A stretch of DNA of 64,000 bases, taken from positions 186,001 through 250,000 of the forward strand of contig NZ_AP022587.1 of the NCBI RefSeq assembly GCF_010731715.1, written 5' to 3'. Below are positions 42,399 through 53,750 of this stretch, one piece after another. The notes below the pieces were generated by a model, which saw only the letters and a list, made by a program, of their open reading frames with translations, made no database searches and was not told where the DNA came from. Both the position numbers and the translations under genes were made by a program. Numbering within the stretch: position 1 is the first letter of the stretch; each line of letters opens with the position of its first letter. The stretch comes from Mycobacterium stomatepiae. GTDB lineage: Bacteria; Actinomycetota; Actinomycetes; Mycobacteriales; Mycobacteriaceae.

Positions 42399-43973
42399 AT
42401 GGCTGATCATGACGATCGCGCGGTGTCCGGGGAAGGTGGGTGCGGAGTGCAGGTGTCGGATGAGCTGCGCCCCGGCAGGGGCGTGGGCGTGCGACTGCCC
42501 GCGCTGGCGGCTCAAGTGTGCGCGGTGTCGGCCGACGGCGGCGCTGTGCCGGACCTGCCGATCACCGGCGTGACGTTGCGGGCTCAGGATGTGCTGCCCG
42601 GCGACCTGTTCGCCGGGCTGCCCGGCTCGACCACCCATGGCGCCCGCTATGCCGGGGACGCGATCGGACGTGGCGCCGTCGCGGTGCTCACCGACGCCGC
42701 GGGCGTCGGCGAAATGGGCATCTCCGCCGTGCCGACCCTGGTGCACCCCGCGCCGCGCAGCGTGCTCGGCGGGCTGGCGGCCACCGTGTACGGAAACCCG
42801 TCCGACCGGATGACGGTCGTCGGCATCACCGGCACCTCCGGCAAGACCACCACCACCTATCTGGTCGAGTCGGGGCTGCGTGCCGGCGGCCACACCGCGG
42901 GCCTGATCGGCACCATCGGCATCCGCATCGACGGCGCCGACATCCCCAGCGCGCTGACCACTCCGGAAGCCCCCGCGCTGCAGGCGATGCTGGCCGCGAT
43001 GGCCGAGCGCGGGGTGGACGCCGTCGTCATGGAGGTCTCCAGCCACGCGCTGACGCTGGGGCGGGTCGATGGAACCCGTTTCGCGGTAGGCGGTTTCACC
43101 AACCTGTCCCGCGACCACCTCGACTTTCACCCCACCATGGCCGACTACTTCGACGCCAAAGCGCTGCTGTTCGACCCGGCTTCGCCGTTGCACGCCCGCC
43201 GCGCCGTGGTGTGCGTCGACGACGAGGCCGGGCGCGCGATGGCCGGCCGGGCCGCCGACCCGATCACGGTCAGCGCCGAGGGACACGACGCCGATTGGCG
43301 CGCGACGGACGTGACACCGATCGGGGCAGGGGGGCAGGAGTTCACCGCCGTGGACCCCGCCGGGGGTCGACACCGGATCGGCATCCGCTTGACGGGTGCT
43401 TACAATATTGCGAATTGCCTTGTGGCGCTGGCGATTCTCGATGCCGTCGGGGTATCCCCGGAGCGGGCGTCGGCGGGGCTGCTGAACACCCGGGTGCCGG
43501 GGCGGTTGGAAGAAATCGACCGTGGCCAGGATTTCCTGGCCCTCGTCGACTACGCCCACAAGCCGGGCGCGCTGCGCGCGGTGTTGACCACCCTGCTGCG
43601 GCCGGGCCGTCGGCTTGCGGTGGTATTCGGCGCCGGTGGCGATCGCGACCCGGGCAAGCGCGCGCCGATGGGCGCCGTCGCCGCCGAGCTGGCCGACTTG
43701 GTCGTCGTCACCGACGACAATCCCCGCGGCGAGGACCCCGCGGCGATCCGCAGCGAAATCCTCACCGGCGCAACCGAAGTCGCCGCAAAAGCGGAAGTGG
43801 TCGAGATCGGCGACCGGCGCGAGGCGATCCGGCACGCGGTCGGCTGGGCCGGCCCCGGCGACGTGGTGCTGATCGCCGGTAAGGGTCACGAAACCGGGCA
43901 GCGCACCGGCGATGTCGTTCGCCCGTTTGACGACCGCGTCGAACTCGCGCAGGCGTTGGAGGACCGCGCATGA
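42399..43973 (+). CDS. murE: UDP-N-acetylmuramoyl-tripeptide (meso-DAP) ligase MurE
   Basis: Cytoplasmic ATP-dependent ligase that adds meso-diaminopimelate to UDP-MurNAc-dipeptide. The P-loop [16 protein letters not shown], the central [10 protein letters not shown] and the DNPR motif [10 protein letters not shown], which selects meso-DAP rather than lysine, are all present. The protein has 524 residues from ATG 42399; a GTG at 42423 is possible, as the first 25 residues are not conserved. It starts the second half of the dcw cluster after the accessory insert, and its stop overlaps murF by ATGA. Confidence 0.96.
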   Translation: MADHDDRAVSGEGGCGVQVSDELRPGRGVGVRLPALAAQVCAVSADGGAVPDLPITGVTLRAQDVLPGDLFAGLPGSTTHGARYAGDAIGRGAVAVLTDAAGVGEMGISAVPTLVHPAPRSVLGGLAATVYGNPSDRMTVVGITGTSGKTTTTYLVESGLRAGGHTAGLIGTIGIRIDGADIPSALTTPEAPALQAMLAAMAERGVDAVVMEVSSHALTLGRVDGTRFAVGGFTNLSRDHLDFHPTMADYFDAKALLFDPASPLHARRAVVCVDDEAGRAMAGRAADPITVSAEGHDADWRATDVTPIGAGGQEFTAVDPAGGRHRIGIRLTGAYNIANCLVALAILDAVGVSPERASAGLLNTRVPGRLEEIDRGQDFLALVDYAHKPGALRAVLTTLLRPGRRLAVVFGAGGDRDPGKRAPMGAVAAELADLVVVTDDNPRGEDPAAIRSEILTGATEVAAKAEVVEIGDRREAIRHAVGWAGPGDVVLIAGKGHETGQRTGDVVRPFDDRVELAQALEDRA

Positions 43974-45514
43974 TCGACCTGACCATCGCGCAGATCGCCG
44001 AGATCGTCGGCGGCACCCTCGCCGACATCTCCCCGCAGGACGCCGCCGAACGGCACGTCACCGGCACCGTCGAATTCGACTCCCGGGCCGTCGGTCCCGG
44101 CGGGCTGTTCCTGGCCTTGCCGGGTGCGCGCGCCGACGGACACGACCATGCGGCGGCCGCGATCGAGGCGGGTGCGGTGGCGGTGCTGGCCGCGAGGCCG
44201 GTCGGCGTCCCCGCCATCGTCGTCGCCCCCGAACCGGGGGACAGCCGCGCCGGGGTGCTCGAGCACGACCCCGACGGCTCGGGCGCGGCGGTGCTGGCAG
44301 CGCTGGCCAAACTGGCCAAGGCGGTAGCCGAGGAGCTGGTCGTCGGCGGGCTGACCATCATCGGGATCACCGGCTCGTCGGGGAAGACGTCGACCAAAGA
44401 CCTGGTCGCCGCGCTGCTCGAACCGCTGGGCGAGGTGGTGGCCCCGCCGGGATCGTTCAACAACGAGCTCGGTCATCCCTGGACGGTGCTGCGCGCGACG
44501 CGGCACACCGACTACCTGGTCTTGGAGATGTCGGCGCGCCATCCCGGCAACATCGCCGCGCTGGCGCGCATCGCCCCGCCCTCGATCGGCGTGGTGCTCA
44601 ACGTGGGCACCGCGCACCTCGGCGAGTTCGGCTCGCGCGAGGCCATCGCACGCACCAAATCCGAACTGCCGCAAGCAGTTCCAGCGTCCGGTGTGGTCAT
44701 CCTCAATGTCGACGACCCGTCGGTGGCGGCTATGGCGCATCTCAGCTCGGGCTGGGTGGTGCGGGTCAGCCGCTCCAGCGAGACCGACTCGGGACCCAGC
44801 GACGTCTGGGCGGAGGGCGTGTCGTTGGACGAATTGGCCAGGCCGCGATTTACCCTGCACGCGATGGACGCGCGAGGCGCTCTCGAAGCCGAGGTACGCC
44901 TCGGCGTGTACGGCGAACACCAGGTCAGCAATGCGTTGTGTGCCAGCGCGGTCGCCCTGCAGTGTGGCGCCAGTATCGAGCAGATCGCCGCGGCGCTGGC
45001 CGCCGCCGGCCCGGTGTCGCGGCACCGGATGCAGGTGACCAACCGCGCCGACGGGGTCACCGTCATCGACGACGCCTACAACGCCAACCCCGATTCGATG
45101 CGGGCCGGACTGCAGGCATTGGCCCAGATCGCCCGCGGCGGACAGAACCAGAGGCGCAGCTGGGCGGTGCTGGGGGAGATGGGCGAGCTCGGCGAGGACG
45201 CGATAACCGAGCACGATGCCATCGGTCGGCTGGCGGTGCGCTTAGATGTGTCTCGACTCGTTGTCGTGGGAATGGGGAGGTCGGTAACCGCCATGCACCA
45301 CGCTGCGGTCCTCGAAGGGGCATGGGGCTCGTGGGGTGACTCTGGAGATAGAGGGGCCGTGCAGGTGGCCGACGGCGACGCCGCCCTCGAGTTGTTGCGG
45401 GCCGAGCTGCGACCCGGCGACGTGGTCCTGGTGAAGGCGTCCAACGCTGCCGGACTCGGCGCCCTGGCCGAGGCGCTGGCCGCGGATGACTCGGCGGGCG
45501 GGGACCGCCCGTGA
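43970..45514 (+). CDS. murF: UDP-N-acetylmuramoyl-tripeptide-D-alanyl-D-alanine ligase MurF
   Basis: Adds D-Ala-D-Ala to the muramyl tripeptide, completing the pentapeptide precursor. The N-terminal domain [12 protein letters not shown] and the P-loop [16 protein letters not shown] are intact, followed by [11 protein letters not shown] and the C-terminal [15 protein letters not shown]. It has 514 residues. ATG 43970 overlaps the murE stop and its own stop overlaps mraY, so the three are coupled. The segment 45240-45360 has a slightly lower GC content and encodes the C-terminal domain linker; the change is not dramatic. Confidence 0.96.
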   Translation: MIDLTIAQIAEIVGGTLADISPQDAAERHVTGTVEFDSRAVGPGGLFLALPGARADGHDHAAAAIEAGAVAVLAARPVGVPAIVVAPEPGDSRAGVLEHDPDGSGAAVLAALAKLAKAVAEELVVGGLTIIGITGSSGKTSTKDLVAALLEPLGEVVAPPGSFNNELGHPWTVLRATRHTDYLVLEMSARHPGNIAALARIAPPSIGVVLNVGTAHLGEFGSREAIARTKSELPQAVPASGVVILNVDDPSVAAMAHLSSGWVVRVSRSSETDSGPSDVWAEGVSLDELARPRFTLHAMDARGALEAEVRLGVYGEHQVSNALCASAVALQCGASIEQIAAALAAAGPVSRHRMQVTNRADGVTVIDDAYNANPDSMRAGLQALAQIARGGQNQRRSWAVLGEMGELGEDAITEHDAIGRLAVRLDVSRLVVVGMGRSVTAMHHAAVLEGAWGSWGDSGDRGAVQVADGDAALELLRAELRPGDVVLVKASNAAGLGALAEALAADDSAGGDRP

Positions 45515-46590
45515 GGCAGATCCTGGTCGCCGTCGCGATCGCCCTGACCGTGTCGATTCTGCTCACCCCGGCGCTGATCCGGCTGTTCACCAAGCAGGGT
45601 TTCGGCCACCAGATCCGCGAGGACGGCCCGCCCAGCCACCACACCAAACGCGGCACCCCGTCGATGGGCGGTGTCGCGATCGTGGCGGGCATCTGGGCCG
45701 GCTACCTGGGCACCCACCTGGCCGGGCTGGCGTTCGACGGCGAGGGCGTCTCCGCGTCGGGTCTGCTGGTGCTGGGTCTGGCCACCATGCTGGGTGGCGT
45801 CGGCTTCCTCGACGACCTGATCAAGATTCGCAGGTCGCGCAACCTGGGGCTGAACAAGACGGCCAAGACCGTCGGGCAGATCCTGGCAGCGGTGCTGTTC
45901 GGGGTGCTGGTCTTGCAGTTCCACAACGGCAACAACTTGACGCCGGCCAGCGCGGATTTGTCCTATGTGCGCGAAATCGCCACCGTCACACTGGCTCCCG
46001 GGCTGTTCGTGCTGTTCTGCGTGCTCGTCGTCAGCTCCTGGTCCAACGCGGTCAACTTCACCGACGGCCTCGACGGGCTGGCCGCGGGCTGCATGGCGAT
46101 GGTCACGGGTGCCTACGTGTTGATCACCTTCTGGCAGTACCGCAACGCGTGCGCCACCGCGCCGGGCCTGGGCTGCTACAACGTGCGCGACCCGCTGGAC
46201 CTGGCCCTGGTCGCCGCCGCGACCGCGGGCGCGTGCATCGGCTTTCTGTGGTGGAACGCCGCACCCGCCAAGATCTTCATGGGCGACACCGGCTCGCTGG
46301 CGCTGGGCGGCATCATCGCGGGACTGTCCGTGACCAGCCGCACCGAGCTACTCGCGGTGGTGCTGGGCTCGCTGTTCGTCGCCGAGGTCGTCTCGGTGGT
46401 GCTGCAGATCCTGGCCTTCCGGACCACCGGGCGCCGGGTGTTCCGGATGGCGCCCTTCCATCACCATTTCGAGTTGAGCGGCTGGGCCGAAACGACAGTG
46501 ATCATCCGCTTCTGGCTGCTCACCGCGATCGCCTGCGGTCTGGGTGTGGCCCTGTTCTACGGTGAATGGCTCGCCACGGTCGGCGCGTGA
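45511..46590 (+). CDS. mraY: Phospho-N-acetylmuramoyl-pentapeptide transferase MraY (MurX)
   Basis: Ten-helix membrane enzyme that transfers phospho-MurNAc-pentapeptide to decaprenyl phosphate, giving lipid I. The 359 residues show the hallmark [42 protein letters not shown] and [11 protein letters not shown] motifs with the catalytic aspartates, and the C-terminal [14 protein letters not shown] 45511 overlaps the murF stop by 4 bp, and murD starts 1 bp after its own stop. Confidence 0.96.
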   Translation: MRQILVAVAIALTVSILLTPALIRLFTKQGFGHQIREDGPPSHHTKRGTPSMGGVAIVAGIWAGYLGTHLAGLAFDGEGVSASGLLVLGLATMLGGVGFLDDLIKIRRSRNLGLNKTAKTVGQILAAVLFGVLVLQFHNGNNLTPASADLSYVREIATVTLAPGLFVLFCVLVVSSWSNAVNFTDGLDGLAAGCMAMVTGAYVLITFWQYRNACATAPGLGCYNVRDPLDLALVAAATAGACIGFLWWNAAPAKIFMGDTGSLALGGIIAGLSVTSRTELLAVVLGSLFVAEVVSVVLQILAFRTTGRRVFRMAPFHHHFELSGWAETTVIIRFWLLTAIACGLGVALFYGEWLATVGA

Positions 46591-46591
46591 C

Positions 46592-48040
46592 ATGCCCGGG
46601 CTCGAACCTCTGGTGGCGGGTGCGCCCGTCCTGATCGCCGGCGCCCGGGTGACCGGCCGGGCCATCCTGGGTGCGCTGACCCGGTTCGGTGCCGTGGCCA
46701 CACTGTGCGACGACGACCCGGCCATGCTGAGCCCATACGCCGAAAATGGCGTTCCGACAGTCGATCCCGCGACGGCAATCGAGCAGATTGCCGAGTATGC
46801 GCTGGTGGTCACCAGCCCGGGATTCCAGCCGTCGGCGCCGGTACTGGCCGCCGCCGCGGCGGCGGGCGTGCCGATCTGGGGTGACGTCGAGCTGGCCTGG
46901 CGCCTCGACGCCGCGGGGAGTTATGGGACGCCGCGCCGCTGGCTGGTTGTGACCGGGACCAATGGCAAGACCACGACGACGTCGATGCTGCATGCCATGT
47001 TGATCGCCGGCGGCCTGCGCAGCCTGCTGTGCGGCAACATCGGCGACCCGGTACTCGACGTCCTGGACCAGCCGGCCGACCTGCTGGCCGTGGAACTGTC
47101 GAGTTTCCAACTGTTCTGGGCGCCGTCGCTGCGGCCCGAGGCGGGTGTGGTGCTCAACATCGCCGAGGACCACCTGGACTGGCACGCGTCGATGGCCGAG
47201 TACACCGCGGCCAAGGCCCGGGTCCTGAGCGGCCGGGTCGCGGTCGTCGGGCTGGACGACGGCCGCGCCGCCGCACTGTTGAGCACCGCGGCAGCGCCGG
47301 TGCGGGCGGGTTTCCGGCTGGGCGAGCCGGCCGTGGGGGAACTTGGCGTGCGCGACGGTCAGCTGGTCGACCGCGCGTTTGCCGACGACCTGGCCCTGCT
47401 ACCGGCCGCGTCCATCCCGGTGCCGGGCCCGGTGGGCGTGCTCGACACCCTGGCCGCGGCGGCGCTGGCCCGCAGCGTCGACGTGCCGGCCGAGGCGATC
47501 GCCGAGGCCATCTCGACGTTTCAGCCGGGCCGGCATCGCAGCGAGGTCGTCGCGGTGGCCGACGGAATCACCTACGTCGACGATTCGAAGGCGACCAACC
47601 CGCACGCCGCCGAGGCGTCGGTGCTGGCCTACCCGCGGGTGGTGTGGGTGGCCGGCGGTTTGCTCAAGGGCGCATCGCTGGACGCGGAGGTCGCCAGAAT
47701 CGCATCCCGGCTGGTCGGCGCGGTACTGATCGGCCGAGACCGCCAAGAGGTTGCCGAGGCGTTATCGCGACACGCGCCCGATGTCCCCGTCGTCCAGGTT
47801 GTGACAGGCGAGGATGCTGGTATGCATGCGACTGCTGATACTAAAGTGACAAAAGTTGACAGTGTGGGGGATAGTCTCGGCGCTCGTGTGATGACCGCAG
47901 CTGTGGCGGCGGCCCGTGATTTGGCCAAGTCGGGCGATACGGTGTTGCTGGCACCGGCCGGGGCCTCGTTTGACCAGTTCAGCAGCTACGCCGACCGTGG
48001 TGACGCATTCGCGGCCGCCGTGCGCGCGGCGCTGCGGTAG
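46592..48040 (+). CDS. murD: UDP-N-acetylmuramoylalanine-D-glutamate ligase MurD
   Basis: Adds D-glutamate to UDP-MurNAc-L-alanine in the cytoplasm. The P-loop [18 protein letters not shown], the conserved [16 protein letters not shown] and [17 protein letters not shown] are intact. It has 482 residues from ATG 46592; the upstream frame is part of mraY. The segment about 47815-47885 (encoding [20 protein letters not shown]) has far more A/T-ending codons than its surroundings and falls where the M. tuberculosis protein has an unrelated insertion, so the C-terminal domain carries a hypervariable loop. It is followed by ftsW after 6 bp. Confidence 0.96.
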   Translation: MPGLEPLVAGAPVLIAGARVTGRAILGALTRFGAVATLCDDDPAMLSPYAENGVPTVDPATAIEQIAEYALVVTSPGFQPSAPVLAAAAAAGVPIWGDVELAWRLDAAGSYGTPRRWLVVTGTNGKTTTTSMLHAMLIAGGLRSLLCGNIGDPVLDVLDQPADLLAVELSSFQLFWAPSLRPEAGVVLNIAEDHLDWHASMAEYTAAKARVLSGRVAVVGLDDGRAAALLSTAAAPVRAGFRLGEPAVGELGVRDGQLVDRAFADDLALLPAASIPVPGPVGVLDTLAAAALARSVDVPAEAIAEAISTFQPGRHRSEVVAVADGITYVDDSKATNPHAAEASVLAYPRVVWVAGGLLKGASLDAEVARIASRLVGAVLIGRDRQEVAEALSRHAPDVPVVQVVTGEDAGMHATADTKVTKVDSVGDSLGARVMTAAVAAARDLAKSGDTVLLAPAGASFDQFSSYADRGDAFAAAVRAALR

Positions 48041-48046
48041 GCGGGT

Positions 48047-49810
48047 GTGGGTAGCGCGCTGACCCGGCGCCTTCGCCGGGGCAACAAGAAGATCGAGGCC
48101 CCGCCGGCGGTGACGGCGGATTCCGTCTTGGAAGATGCCACGACCTTGGAAGATGCCACGGCCGACGGCGAGGCGCCCACCGACGCGATGGAGGCAACCG
48201 AGGCCACCGAGGCGCCCGAGAGCGCCGAGCGCACCGAAATCTCCGACGTCCCCGAGCCGGACGAGGCGACCACGGCCCAGCCGGCCCAGGCGGCAAAAGT
48301 CCAGCTCAAGGATCCGCAGCACAGCCCGCGCGCCCGGTTCGGCGCCTGGCTGAACCGGCCGATGACGTCGTTTCACCTGATCGTCGCGATCGCCGGGTTG
48401 CTGACCACGCTGGGGCTGACCATGGTGCTGTCGGCCTCGGGCGTGCGGTCCTACGGCGACGACGGGTCGGCGTGGGTGATCTTCGGCAAGCAGGTGTTGT
48501 GGACGGTCATCGGGGTGTTCGGGGCCTATGTCTCGATGCGGCTGCCGGTGCGGTTCATCCGGCGGGTGGCCTTCCCGGCCTACGTCGTCACGATCGTCCT
48601 GCTGGTGCTGGTGCTCGTTCCCGGCATCGGAAATCTCGCCAACGGCTCGCGGAAGTGGTTCGTCGTCGCGGGCTTCTCGATGCAGCCCTCTGAGCTGGCC
48701 AAGATCGCGTTCGCCATCTGGGGTGCACACCTGCTGGCGTCGCGGCGCCTGGATCGGGCCTCGCTGCGCGACATGCTGATCCCGCTGGTTCCGGCGGCCG
48801 TCATCGCGCTGGGGCTGATCGTGGCCCAGCCCGACCTCGGGCAGACCGTGTCGATGGGCATCATCCTGCTGGCCCTGCTGTGGTACGCCGGATTGCCGCT
48901 GCGGGTCTTCGGGACGTCCCTGCTCGCGGTGTTCATGGCCGGCGCGGTGCTGGCGATGTCGGCCGGTTACCGGTCGGACCGGGTGCGCTCCTGGATCAAC
49001 CCCGAAAACGACCCGCAGGACACCGGCTACCAGGCCCGTCAGGCGAAATTCGCGCTGGCCCACGGCGGTATCTTCGGCGACGGCCTCGGTCAGGGCACCG
49101 CCAAGTGGAACTACCTGCCCAACGCGCACAACGACTTCATCTTCGCGATCATCGGCGAGGAGCTCGGGTTCATCGGCGCGTTCGGGCTGCTGGCGCTGTT
49201 CGGGCTGTTCGCCTACACCGGGATGCGGATCGCGCGCCGCTCGGCCGACCCGTTTCTGCGGCTGCTGACCGCCACCACGACGATGTGGATCCTCGGGCAG
49301 GCCTTCATCAACATCGGCTACGTGATCGGCGTGCTGCCGGTGACCGGCCTGCAGCTGCCGCTGATATCCGCAGGTGGAACATCGACGGCCGCAACGCTTT
49401 TCATGATCGGCATCATGTGCAACGCGGCACGCCATGAGCCGGAGGCGGTGGCCGCGCTGCGCGCCGGGCGCGACGACAAGATGAATCGGCTGCTGCGGCT
49501 GCCGCTGCCCGAGCCGTACTCGCCGACCCGCCTTGAGTCGTTTCGCGATCGCAAGCGCGCGCCGCAGCGACCGTCGCGGCCGCCCGCCCCGGCACGCGGC
49601 CGCAAGGCCCCCGCCCGCAAAGCCGAGCCACCCGCCCGCAAGGCCGCGCGCCAGCCCGAGCCGCCGCTGCGGCCGGTTTTCCCGCGGACAGCCGCCCGCG
49701 CGAAAACCCGCTCAAGGCATCATGGTTCTGATCAGCGCTACCCGAGACAGGGAGCCGGTCAGCGTCAAACACGGCGCGCTCGCGCATTGGAAGGTCAGCG
49801 TTACGGGTGA
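48047..49810 (+). CDS. ftsW: Peptidoglycan glycosyltransferase FtsW
   Basis: SEDS-family septal glycan polymerase with ten membrane helices that works with PbpB. A long acidic cytosolic N-terminus (about residues 15-95, many Glu/Asp/Ala/Thr) precedes the first helix [15 protein letters not shown]. The signatures are [21 protein letters not shown], the exterior loop [12 protein letters not shown] and the catalytic-region [18 protein letters not shown] basic Arg/Pro/Ala-rich C-tail of about 110 residues ends the 587-residue chain, longer than the about 524 I recall for M. tuberculosis. GTG 48047 starts; its stop overlaps murG by GTGA. Confidence 0.95.
   Translation: MGSALTRRLRRGNKKIEAPPAVTADSVLEDATTLEDATADGEAPTDAMEATEATEAPESAERTEISDVPEPDEATTAQPAQAAKVQLKDPQHSPRARFGAWLNRPMTSFHLIVAIAGLLTTLGLTMVLSASGVRSYGDDGSAWVIFGKQVLWTVIGVFGAYVSMRLPVRFIRRVAFPAYVVTIVLLVLVLVPGIGNLANGSRKWFVVAGFSMQPSELAKIAFAIWGAHLLASRRLDRASLRDMLIPLVPAAVIALGLIVAQPDLGQTVSMGIILLALLWYAGLPLRVFGTSLLAVFMAGAVLAMSAGYRSDRVRSWINPENDPQDTGYQARQAKFALAHGGIFGDGLGQGTAKWNYLPNAHNDFIFAIIGEELGFIGAFGLLALFGLFAYTGMRIARRSADPFLRLLTATTTMWILGQAFINIGYVIGVLPVTGLQLPLISAGGTSTAATLFMIGIMCNAARHEPEAVAALRAGRDDKMNRLLRLPLPEPYSPTRLESFRDRKRAPQRPSRPPAPARGRKAPARKAEPPARKAARQPEPPLRPVFPRTAARAKTRSRHHGSDQRYPRQGAGQRQTRRARALEGQRYG
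48127..48162 (+). repeat. 18-bp direct duplication in the ftsW N-terminus
   Basis: Two consecutive 18-bp copies (48127-48144 and 48145-48162) share TTGGAAGATGCCACG and encode LEDATT and LEDATA. It is an in-frame duplication in the disordered acidic tail, so variation in copy number would be tolerated. Confidence 0.75.
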
Positions 49811-51048
49811 ACCACACGATCAAGGAGCCGGCCGGCGGGCAGGGGGTTAGTCCCTCGCCCGCCGGTACCGCATCATCGGCCCGGCCATCGGTCAAGGCCG
49901 GCTTGTCGGTCGTGTTGGCCGGCGGCGGCACCGCCGGCCATGTGGAGCCCGCGATGGCCGTCGCCGACGCCCTGCGCGCGCTGGATCCGCAGGTCAGGAT
50001 CACCGCGCTGGGTACCGCGCGCGGACTCGAGACCAGGCTGGTGCCCGCGCGCGGCTACCACCTCGAGCTGATCACCCCGGTGCCGCTGCCCCGCAAACCC
50101 GGCGGTGACCTGGCCCGGCTGCCACCGCGGGTGTGGCGCGCCGTGCGCGAGACCCGCGCGGTGCTCGACTCCGTCGACGCGGACGTGGTCGTCGGATTCG
50201 GGGGCTACGTGGCCCTGCCGGCCTACCTGGCCGCCCGCGGCATTCCCGGGATCCGGCGTCGCGTCCCGGTGCTGATCCACGAGGCCAACGCCCGCGCTGG
50301 GCTGGCCAATCGGGTCGGTGCCCGGTCCGCGGACCGGGTGCTGTCAGCGGTGCCGGATTCCGGGCTGCGGCACGCCGAGGTGGTCGGGGTGCCGGTCCGG
50401 GCGGCCATCACCACGCTGGACCGCGCGGCACTGCGCGCACGGGCGCGGGCACACTTCGGGTTCGCCGAGGACGCGCGGGTGTTGCTGGTGTTCGGCGGTT
50501 CGCAGGGCGCGGTCTCGCTCAACCGCGCGGTCTCGGCCGCCGCCGCCGACCTGGCCGCAGCGGGCGTGTCCGTCCTGCACGCGCATGGGCCCAAGAACAC
50601 CCTTGAGCTGCGCGAACCGGAAGCCGGCGATCCGCCGTACCGGGCAGTGCCGTACCTCGATCGGATGGACCTGGCCTACGCGGCCGCCGACCTGGCGATC
50701 TGCCGGTCCGGGGCGATGACGGTCGCCGAGGTGTCGGCCGTCGGCCTGCCGGCCATCTACGTTCCGCTCCCGATCGGCAACGGCGAGCAGCGGCTCAACG
50801 CGCTGCCGGTCGTCAACGCCGGCGGTGGCATGGTCGTCCCGGACGCCGCCCTGACGCCGGACGTCGTGGCCCGCGAGGTGGCCGGGCTGCTCACCGACCC
50901 GCCGCGGCTGGCGACGATGACCGCGGCCGCCGCCCGGGTGGGGCATCGGGACGCCGCGCTCCAGGTCGCCGAGGCGGCCCTGGACATCGCCCGACAAGCA
51001 CGCGACAGCGGGCCGCTGTCCGGCCGGAGGGGCGGGAAGACGCCGTGA
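49807..51048 (+). CDS. murG: UDP-GlcNAc--lipid I N-acetylglucosamine transferase MurG
   Basis: GT-B peripheral membrane enzyme that makes lipid II from lipid I. The N-terminal [18 protein letters not shown] glycine loop, the second loop [14 protein letters not shown], and the donor-site motifs [11 protein letters not shown] and [24 protein letters not shown] are intact. The chain has 413 residues with about 30 extra N-terminal residues rich in Ala/Ser, as in other mycobacteria. GTG 49807 overlaps the ftsW stop by 4 bp, and its own stop overlaps murC. Confidence 0.96.
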   Translation: MNHTIKEPAGGQGVSPSPAGTASSARPSVKAGLSVVLAGGGTAGHVEPAMAVADALRALDPQVRITALGTARGLETRLVPARGYHLELITPVPLPRKPGGDLARLPPRVWRAVRETRAVLDSVDADVVVGFGGYVALPAYLAARGIPGIRRRVPVLIHEANARAGLANRVGARSADRVLSAVPDSGLRHAEVVGVPVRAAITTLDRAALRARARAHFGFAEDARVLLVFGGSQGAVSLNRAVSAAAADLAAAGVSVLHAHGPKNTLELREPEAGDPPYRAVPYLDRMDLAYAAADLAICRSGAMTVAEVSAVGLPAIYVPLPIGNGEQRLNALPVVNAGGGMVVPDAALTPDVVAREVAGLLTDPPRLATMTAAAARVGHRDAALQVAEAALDIARQARDSGPLSGRRGGKTP

Positions 51049-52538
51049 CCGCCGACCAGTTGCCGCCCGAGCTGCACCGGGTGCACATGGTGGGCATCGG
51101 GGGAGCCGGCATGTCGGGCATCGCCCGCATCCTGCTGGACCGGGGCGCGCAGGTATCGGGGTCCGACGCCAAGGAGTCCCGCGGTGTGGACGCGCTGCGG
51201 GCTCGCGGCGCGCTGATCAACATCGGGCACGATCCGTCGTCGCTGGACCTGCTGCCCGGCGGCCCCACCGCGGTCATCACCACCCACGCCGCGATCCCGA
51301 AGACCAACCCCGAGCTGGTCGAGGCCCGCCGCCGCGGCATTCCGGTGCTGTTGCGGCCGACGGTGCTGGCCAAGCTGATCGCCGGGCGCACCACGCTGAT
51401 GGTCACCGGCACCCACGGCAAGACCACCACGACGTCGATGCTGATCGTGGGGCTGCAGCACTGCGGGCGCGACCCGTCCTTCGCGGTGGGCGGGGACCTC
51501 GGCGAGGCCGGCACCAACGCCCACCACGGCAGCGGCGACTGTTTCGTCGCCGAGGCCGACGAAAGCGACGGCTCGCTGCTCGAGTACACACCCGACGTCG
51601 CGGTGGTCACCAATATCGAGATCGATCACCTCGATTTCTACGGCAGCGCCGACGCCTACGTCGCGGTCTTCGACTCGTTCGTCGAACGGCTGACCCCGGG
51701 CGGGGCGCTGGTGGTCTGCACCGACGATCCGGGGTCGGCGGCGCTGGCCCGGCGCAGCAGCGAGCTGGGCATCCGGGTGCTGCGCTACGGCTCCGGCCCG
51801 CCGGGCGAGCCCGGCCGGGAGGCCCCCGCAAGCGGGAGGTACCCCCAGGCCGCCACGCTGCTGTCCTGGGAGCAACAGGGCACCGGCGCGGTCGCTCACA
51901 TTCGGCTGGGTGACGGGCCGGTGCGGGCGATGCGGCTGTCGGTGCCCGGACGGCACATGGCGCTCAACGCGCTCGGGGCGTTGCTGGCCGCGATCGAGGT
52001 CGGCGCCCCGACCGACGAGGTGCTCGACGGGCTGGCCGGTTTCGAGGGCGTGCGCCGCCGCTTCGAGCTGGTCGGCACGGTGGGATCGGTGCGGGTGTTC
52101 GACGACTACGCCCACCATCCGACCGAGATCAGCGCCACGCTGGCCGCGGTCCGCACGGTCGTCGAGCAGGGCGGCGGGGGTCGCTCGCTGGTGGTGTTTC
52201 AGCCCCATTTATATTCGCGGACAAAGGCTTTCGCGGCGGAGTTCGGTCGCGCGCTGGATTCCGCCGACGAGGTTTTCGTCCTCGACGTGTACGGCGCCCG
52301 GGAACAGCCGCTGGCCGGTGTCAGCGGTGCCAGCGTCGTCGAGCACGTCAGTGTGCCGGCACGCTACCTGCCGAACTTTTCCGGGGTCGCCGAGCAGGTC
52401 GCCGCCGCCGCAGGTCCCGGGGACGTGATCGTGACGATGGGCGCGGGCGACGTGACGCTGCTGGGCCCCGAGATCATGACCGCGCTGCGGATGCGGGCCA
52501 ACCGCGGCGCGCCCGGTGCGCCGGGAGTGTTGCGATGA
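51045..52538 (+). CDS. murC: UDP-N-acetylmuramate--L-alanine ligase MurC
   Basis: Adds the first amino acid, L-Ala, to UDP-MurNAc. The N-terminal [17 protein letters not shown], the P-loop [14 protein letters not shown] and the downstream [21 protein letters not shown] with [10 protein letters not shown] are diagnostic. The C-terminal domain has [15 protein letters not shown] and YSRTKAF. The length of 497 residues is normal. GTG 51045 overlaps the murG stop by GTGA, and the stop overlaps ftsQ by ATGA. Confidence 0.96.
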   Translation: MTADQLPPELHRVHMVGIGGAGMSGIARILLDRGAQVSGSDAKESRGVDALRARGALINIGHDPSSLDLLPGGPTAVITTHAAIPKTNPELVEARRRGIPVLLRPTVLAKLIAGRTTLMVTGTHGKTTTTSMLIVGLQHCGRDPSFAVGGDLGEAGTNAHHGSGDCFVAEADESDGSLLEYTPDVAVVTNIEIDHLDFYGSADAYVAVFDSFVERLTPGGALVVCTDDPGSAALARRSSELGIRVLRYGSGPPGEPGREAPASGRYPQAATLLSWEQQGTGAVAHIRLGDGPVRAMRLSVPGRHMALNALGALLAAIEVGAPTDEVLDGLAGFEGVRRRFELVGTVGSVRVFDDYAHHPTEISATLAAVRTVVEQGGGGRSLVVFQPHLYSRTKAFAAEFGRALDSADEVFVLDVYGAREQPLAGVSGASVVEHVSVPARYLPNFSGVAEQVAAAAGPGDVIVTMGAGDVTLLGPEIMTALRMRANRGAPGAPGVLR

Positions 52539-53530
52539 CCGAGCCCAACGACACCACACCCACCGACCTGGTCGCCGATTCGGCCGCCGAGCCCGGCGAA
52601 ACAGGCCCAACCGTCGCCCCTGCCGAGTCGGCCGAGAACGCGATCACCGAACCGATCCCCGTCGACGAACCGCGACGCGCTCAACCCGAGGACGAGCAAG
52701 CCGAATTCGAGGGGCCACGCCGCCGGGCCCGCCGCGAACGGGCCGAGCGCCGCGCCGCGCAGGAACGCGCGACCGCGATCGAGCAAGCCCGCCGCGAGGC
52801 CAAGCGCCGGGCCAGCGGGCGCATCGGTAGCGGGCCCGACGGCCCGAAAAAGCCCGCGCGTGGCGTCGTCCGGGGCTTGAAGATGTTGCTCGCGACGGTG
52901 ATGTTGGTGATCGTCGGGGTCGGACTGGCGCTGATCCTCTACTTCACCCCAGTGATGTCGGCGCGCAACATCGTGGTCACCGGCACCGGCGCGGTGACCC
53001 GCGAAGAGGTCCTCGACGCGGCGCAGGTGCGAGTCGGCACACCGCTGCTGCAGATCAACACCAACCAGGTCGCCGACCGGGTGGCGGCGATCCGCCGGGT
53101 GGCCAGCGCCCGGGTGCAGCGCCAGTACCCGTCGGCGCTGCGGATCACGATCTTCGAGCGAGTTCCGGTGGTAGTGAAGGACTTTCCCGACGGCCCGCAC
53201 CTGTTCGACCGCGACGGCGTGGACTTCGCCACCGGCCCGCCGCCGCCGGCGTTGCCGTATATCGACGTCGCCAACCCCGGGCCGAACGACCCGACGACCA
53301 AGGCCGCGCTGCAGGTGCTGTTGGCGCTGCGCCCCGAGGTCGCGGGCCAGGTGGGCCGGATCGCGGCACCGTCGCTGGCCTCGATCACCCTCACGCTCGG
53401 CGACGGGCGCGTGGTCATCTGGGGCACCACCGACCGCACCGATGAGAAGGCCGAAAAGCTCGCCGCCCTGCTCACACAGCCGGGTAAGACCTACGACGTG
53501 TCCAGCCCGGATTTGCCGACCGTCAAGTAG
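52535..53530 (+). CDS. ftsQ: Cell division protein FtsQ
   Basis: Bitopic divisome protein of 331 residues. A long acidic then Arg-rich cytosolic N-terminus (about residues 1-115) leads to the helix [20 protein letters not shown], followed by the POTRA domain ([30 protein letters not shown]) and the FtsQ beta domain. It scaffolds FtsL/FtsB and links early and late divisome. The 4-bp overlap with murC marks the end of the tightly coupled mur run; ftsZ follows after 220 bp and has its own promoter. Confidence 0.95.
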   Translation: MTEPNDTTPTDLVADSAAEPGETGPTVAPAESAENAITEPIPVDEPRRAQPEDEQAEFEGPRRRARRERAERRAAQERATAIEQARREAKRRASGRIGSGPDGPKKPARGVVRGLKMLLATVMLVIVGVGLALILYFTPVMSARNIVVTGTGAVTREEVLDAAQVRVGTPLLQINTNQVADRVAAIRRVASARVQRQYPSALRITIFERVPVVVKDFPDGPHLFDRDGVDFATGPPPPALPYIDVANPGPNDPTTKAALQVLLALRPEVAGQVGRIAAPSLASITLTLGDGRVVIWGTTDRTDEKAEKLAALLTQPGKTYDVSSPDLPTVK

Positions 53531-53651
53531 CGAACTGCCCTCCGGGCACGCCAAACGTGAAAAAAATGACCAAAAATTGCGCGCGGCGCGTCGGCGCGCC
53601 TGCGGGGTTAGTGCGCGTAGTACCCATACCGTTCTGGTTGCGCGGAAGTAC

Positions 53652-53690
53652 TTGACATAACTCTAACTCTATGGTTGAGGTTGAGAGTTT
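53652..53690 (+). promoter_or_regulatory. Promoter-like and repeat region upstream of ftsZ
   Basis: A perfect -35 hexamer TTGACA (53652) is followed by tandem AACTCT (twice) and then tandem GTTGAG (twice); AACTCT and the later AGAGTT also form an imperfect inverted repeat. No clear -10 at 17 bp is seen, so the exact start is open. The region is AT-rich compared with the flanks and lies about 60-100 bp before ftsZ, where multiple promoters are known in M. tuberculosis. Confidence 0.5.
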
Positions 53691-53750
53691 GCCAGGGGGA
53701 GCCGCCACTGTACCCGTAAGAACCGAATCCCCACCAGGGAGGAAGACGAG

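Noticed and set aside
41736..43889. 717-codon open frame on the minus strand over tetR and murE
   Set aside because: It is antisense to two clear genes, has His/Arg/Gln-rich low-complexity composition typical of GC-rich shadow frames, and no domain.
47762..49435. 557-codon minus-strand open frame over murD/ftsW
   Set aside because: Shadow of the ftsW coding strand; the product is repetitive and His/Gln/Arg-rich with no recognisable motif.
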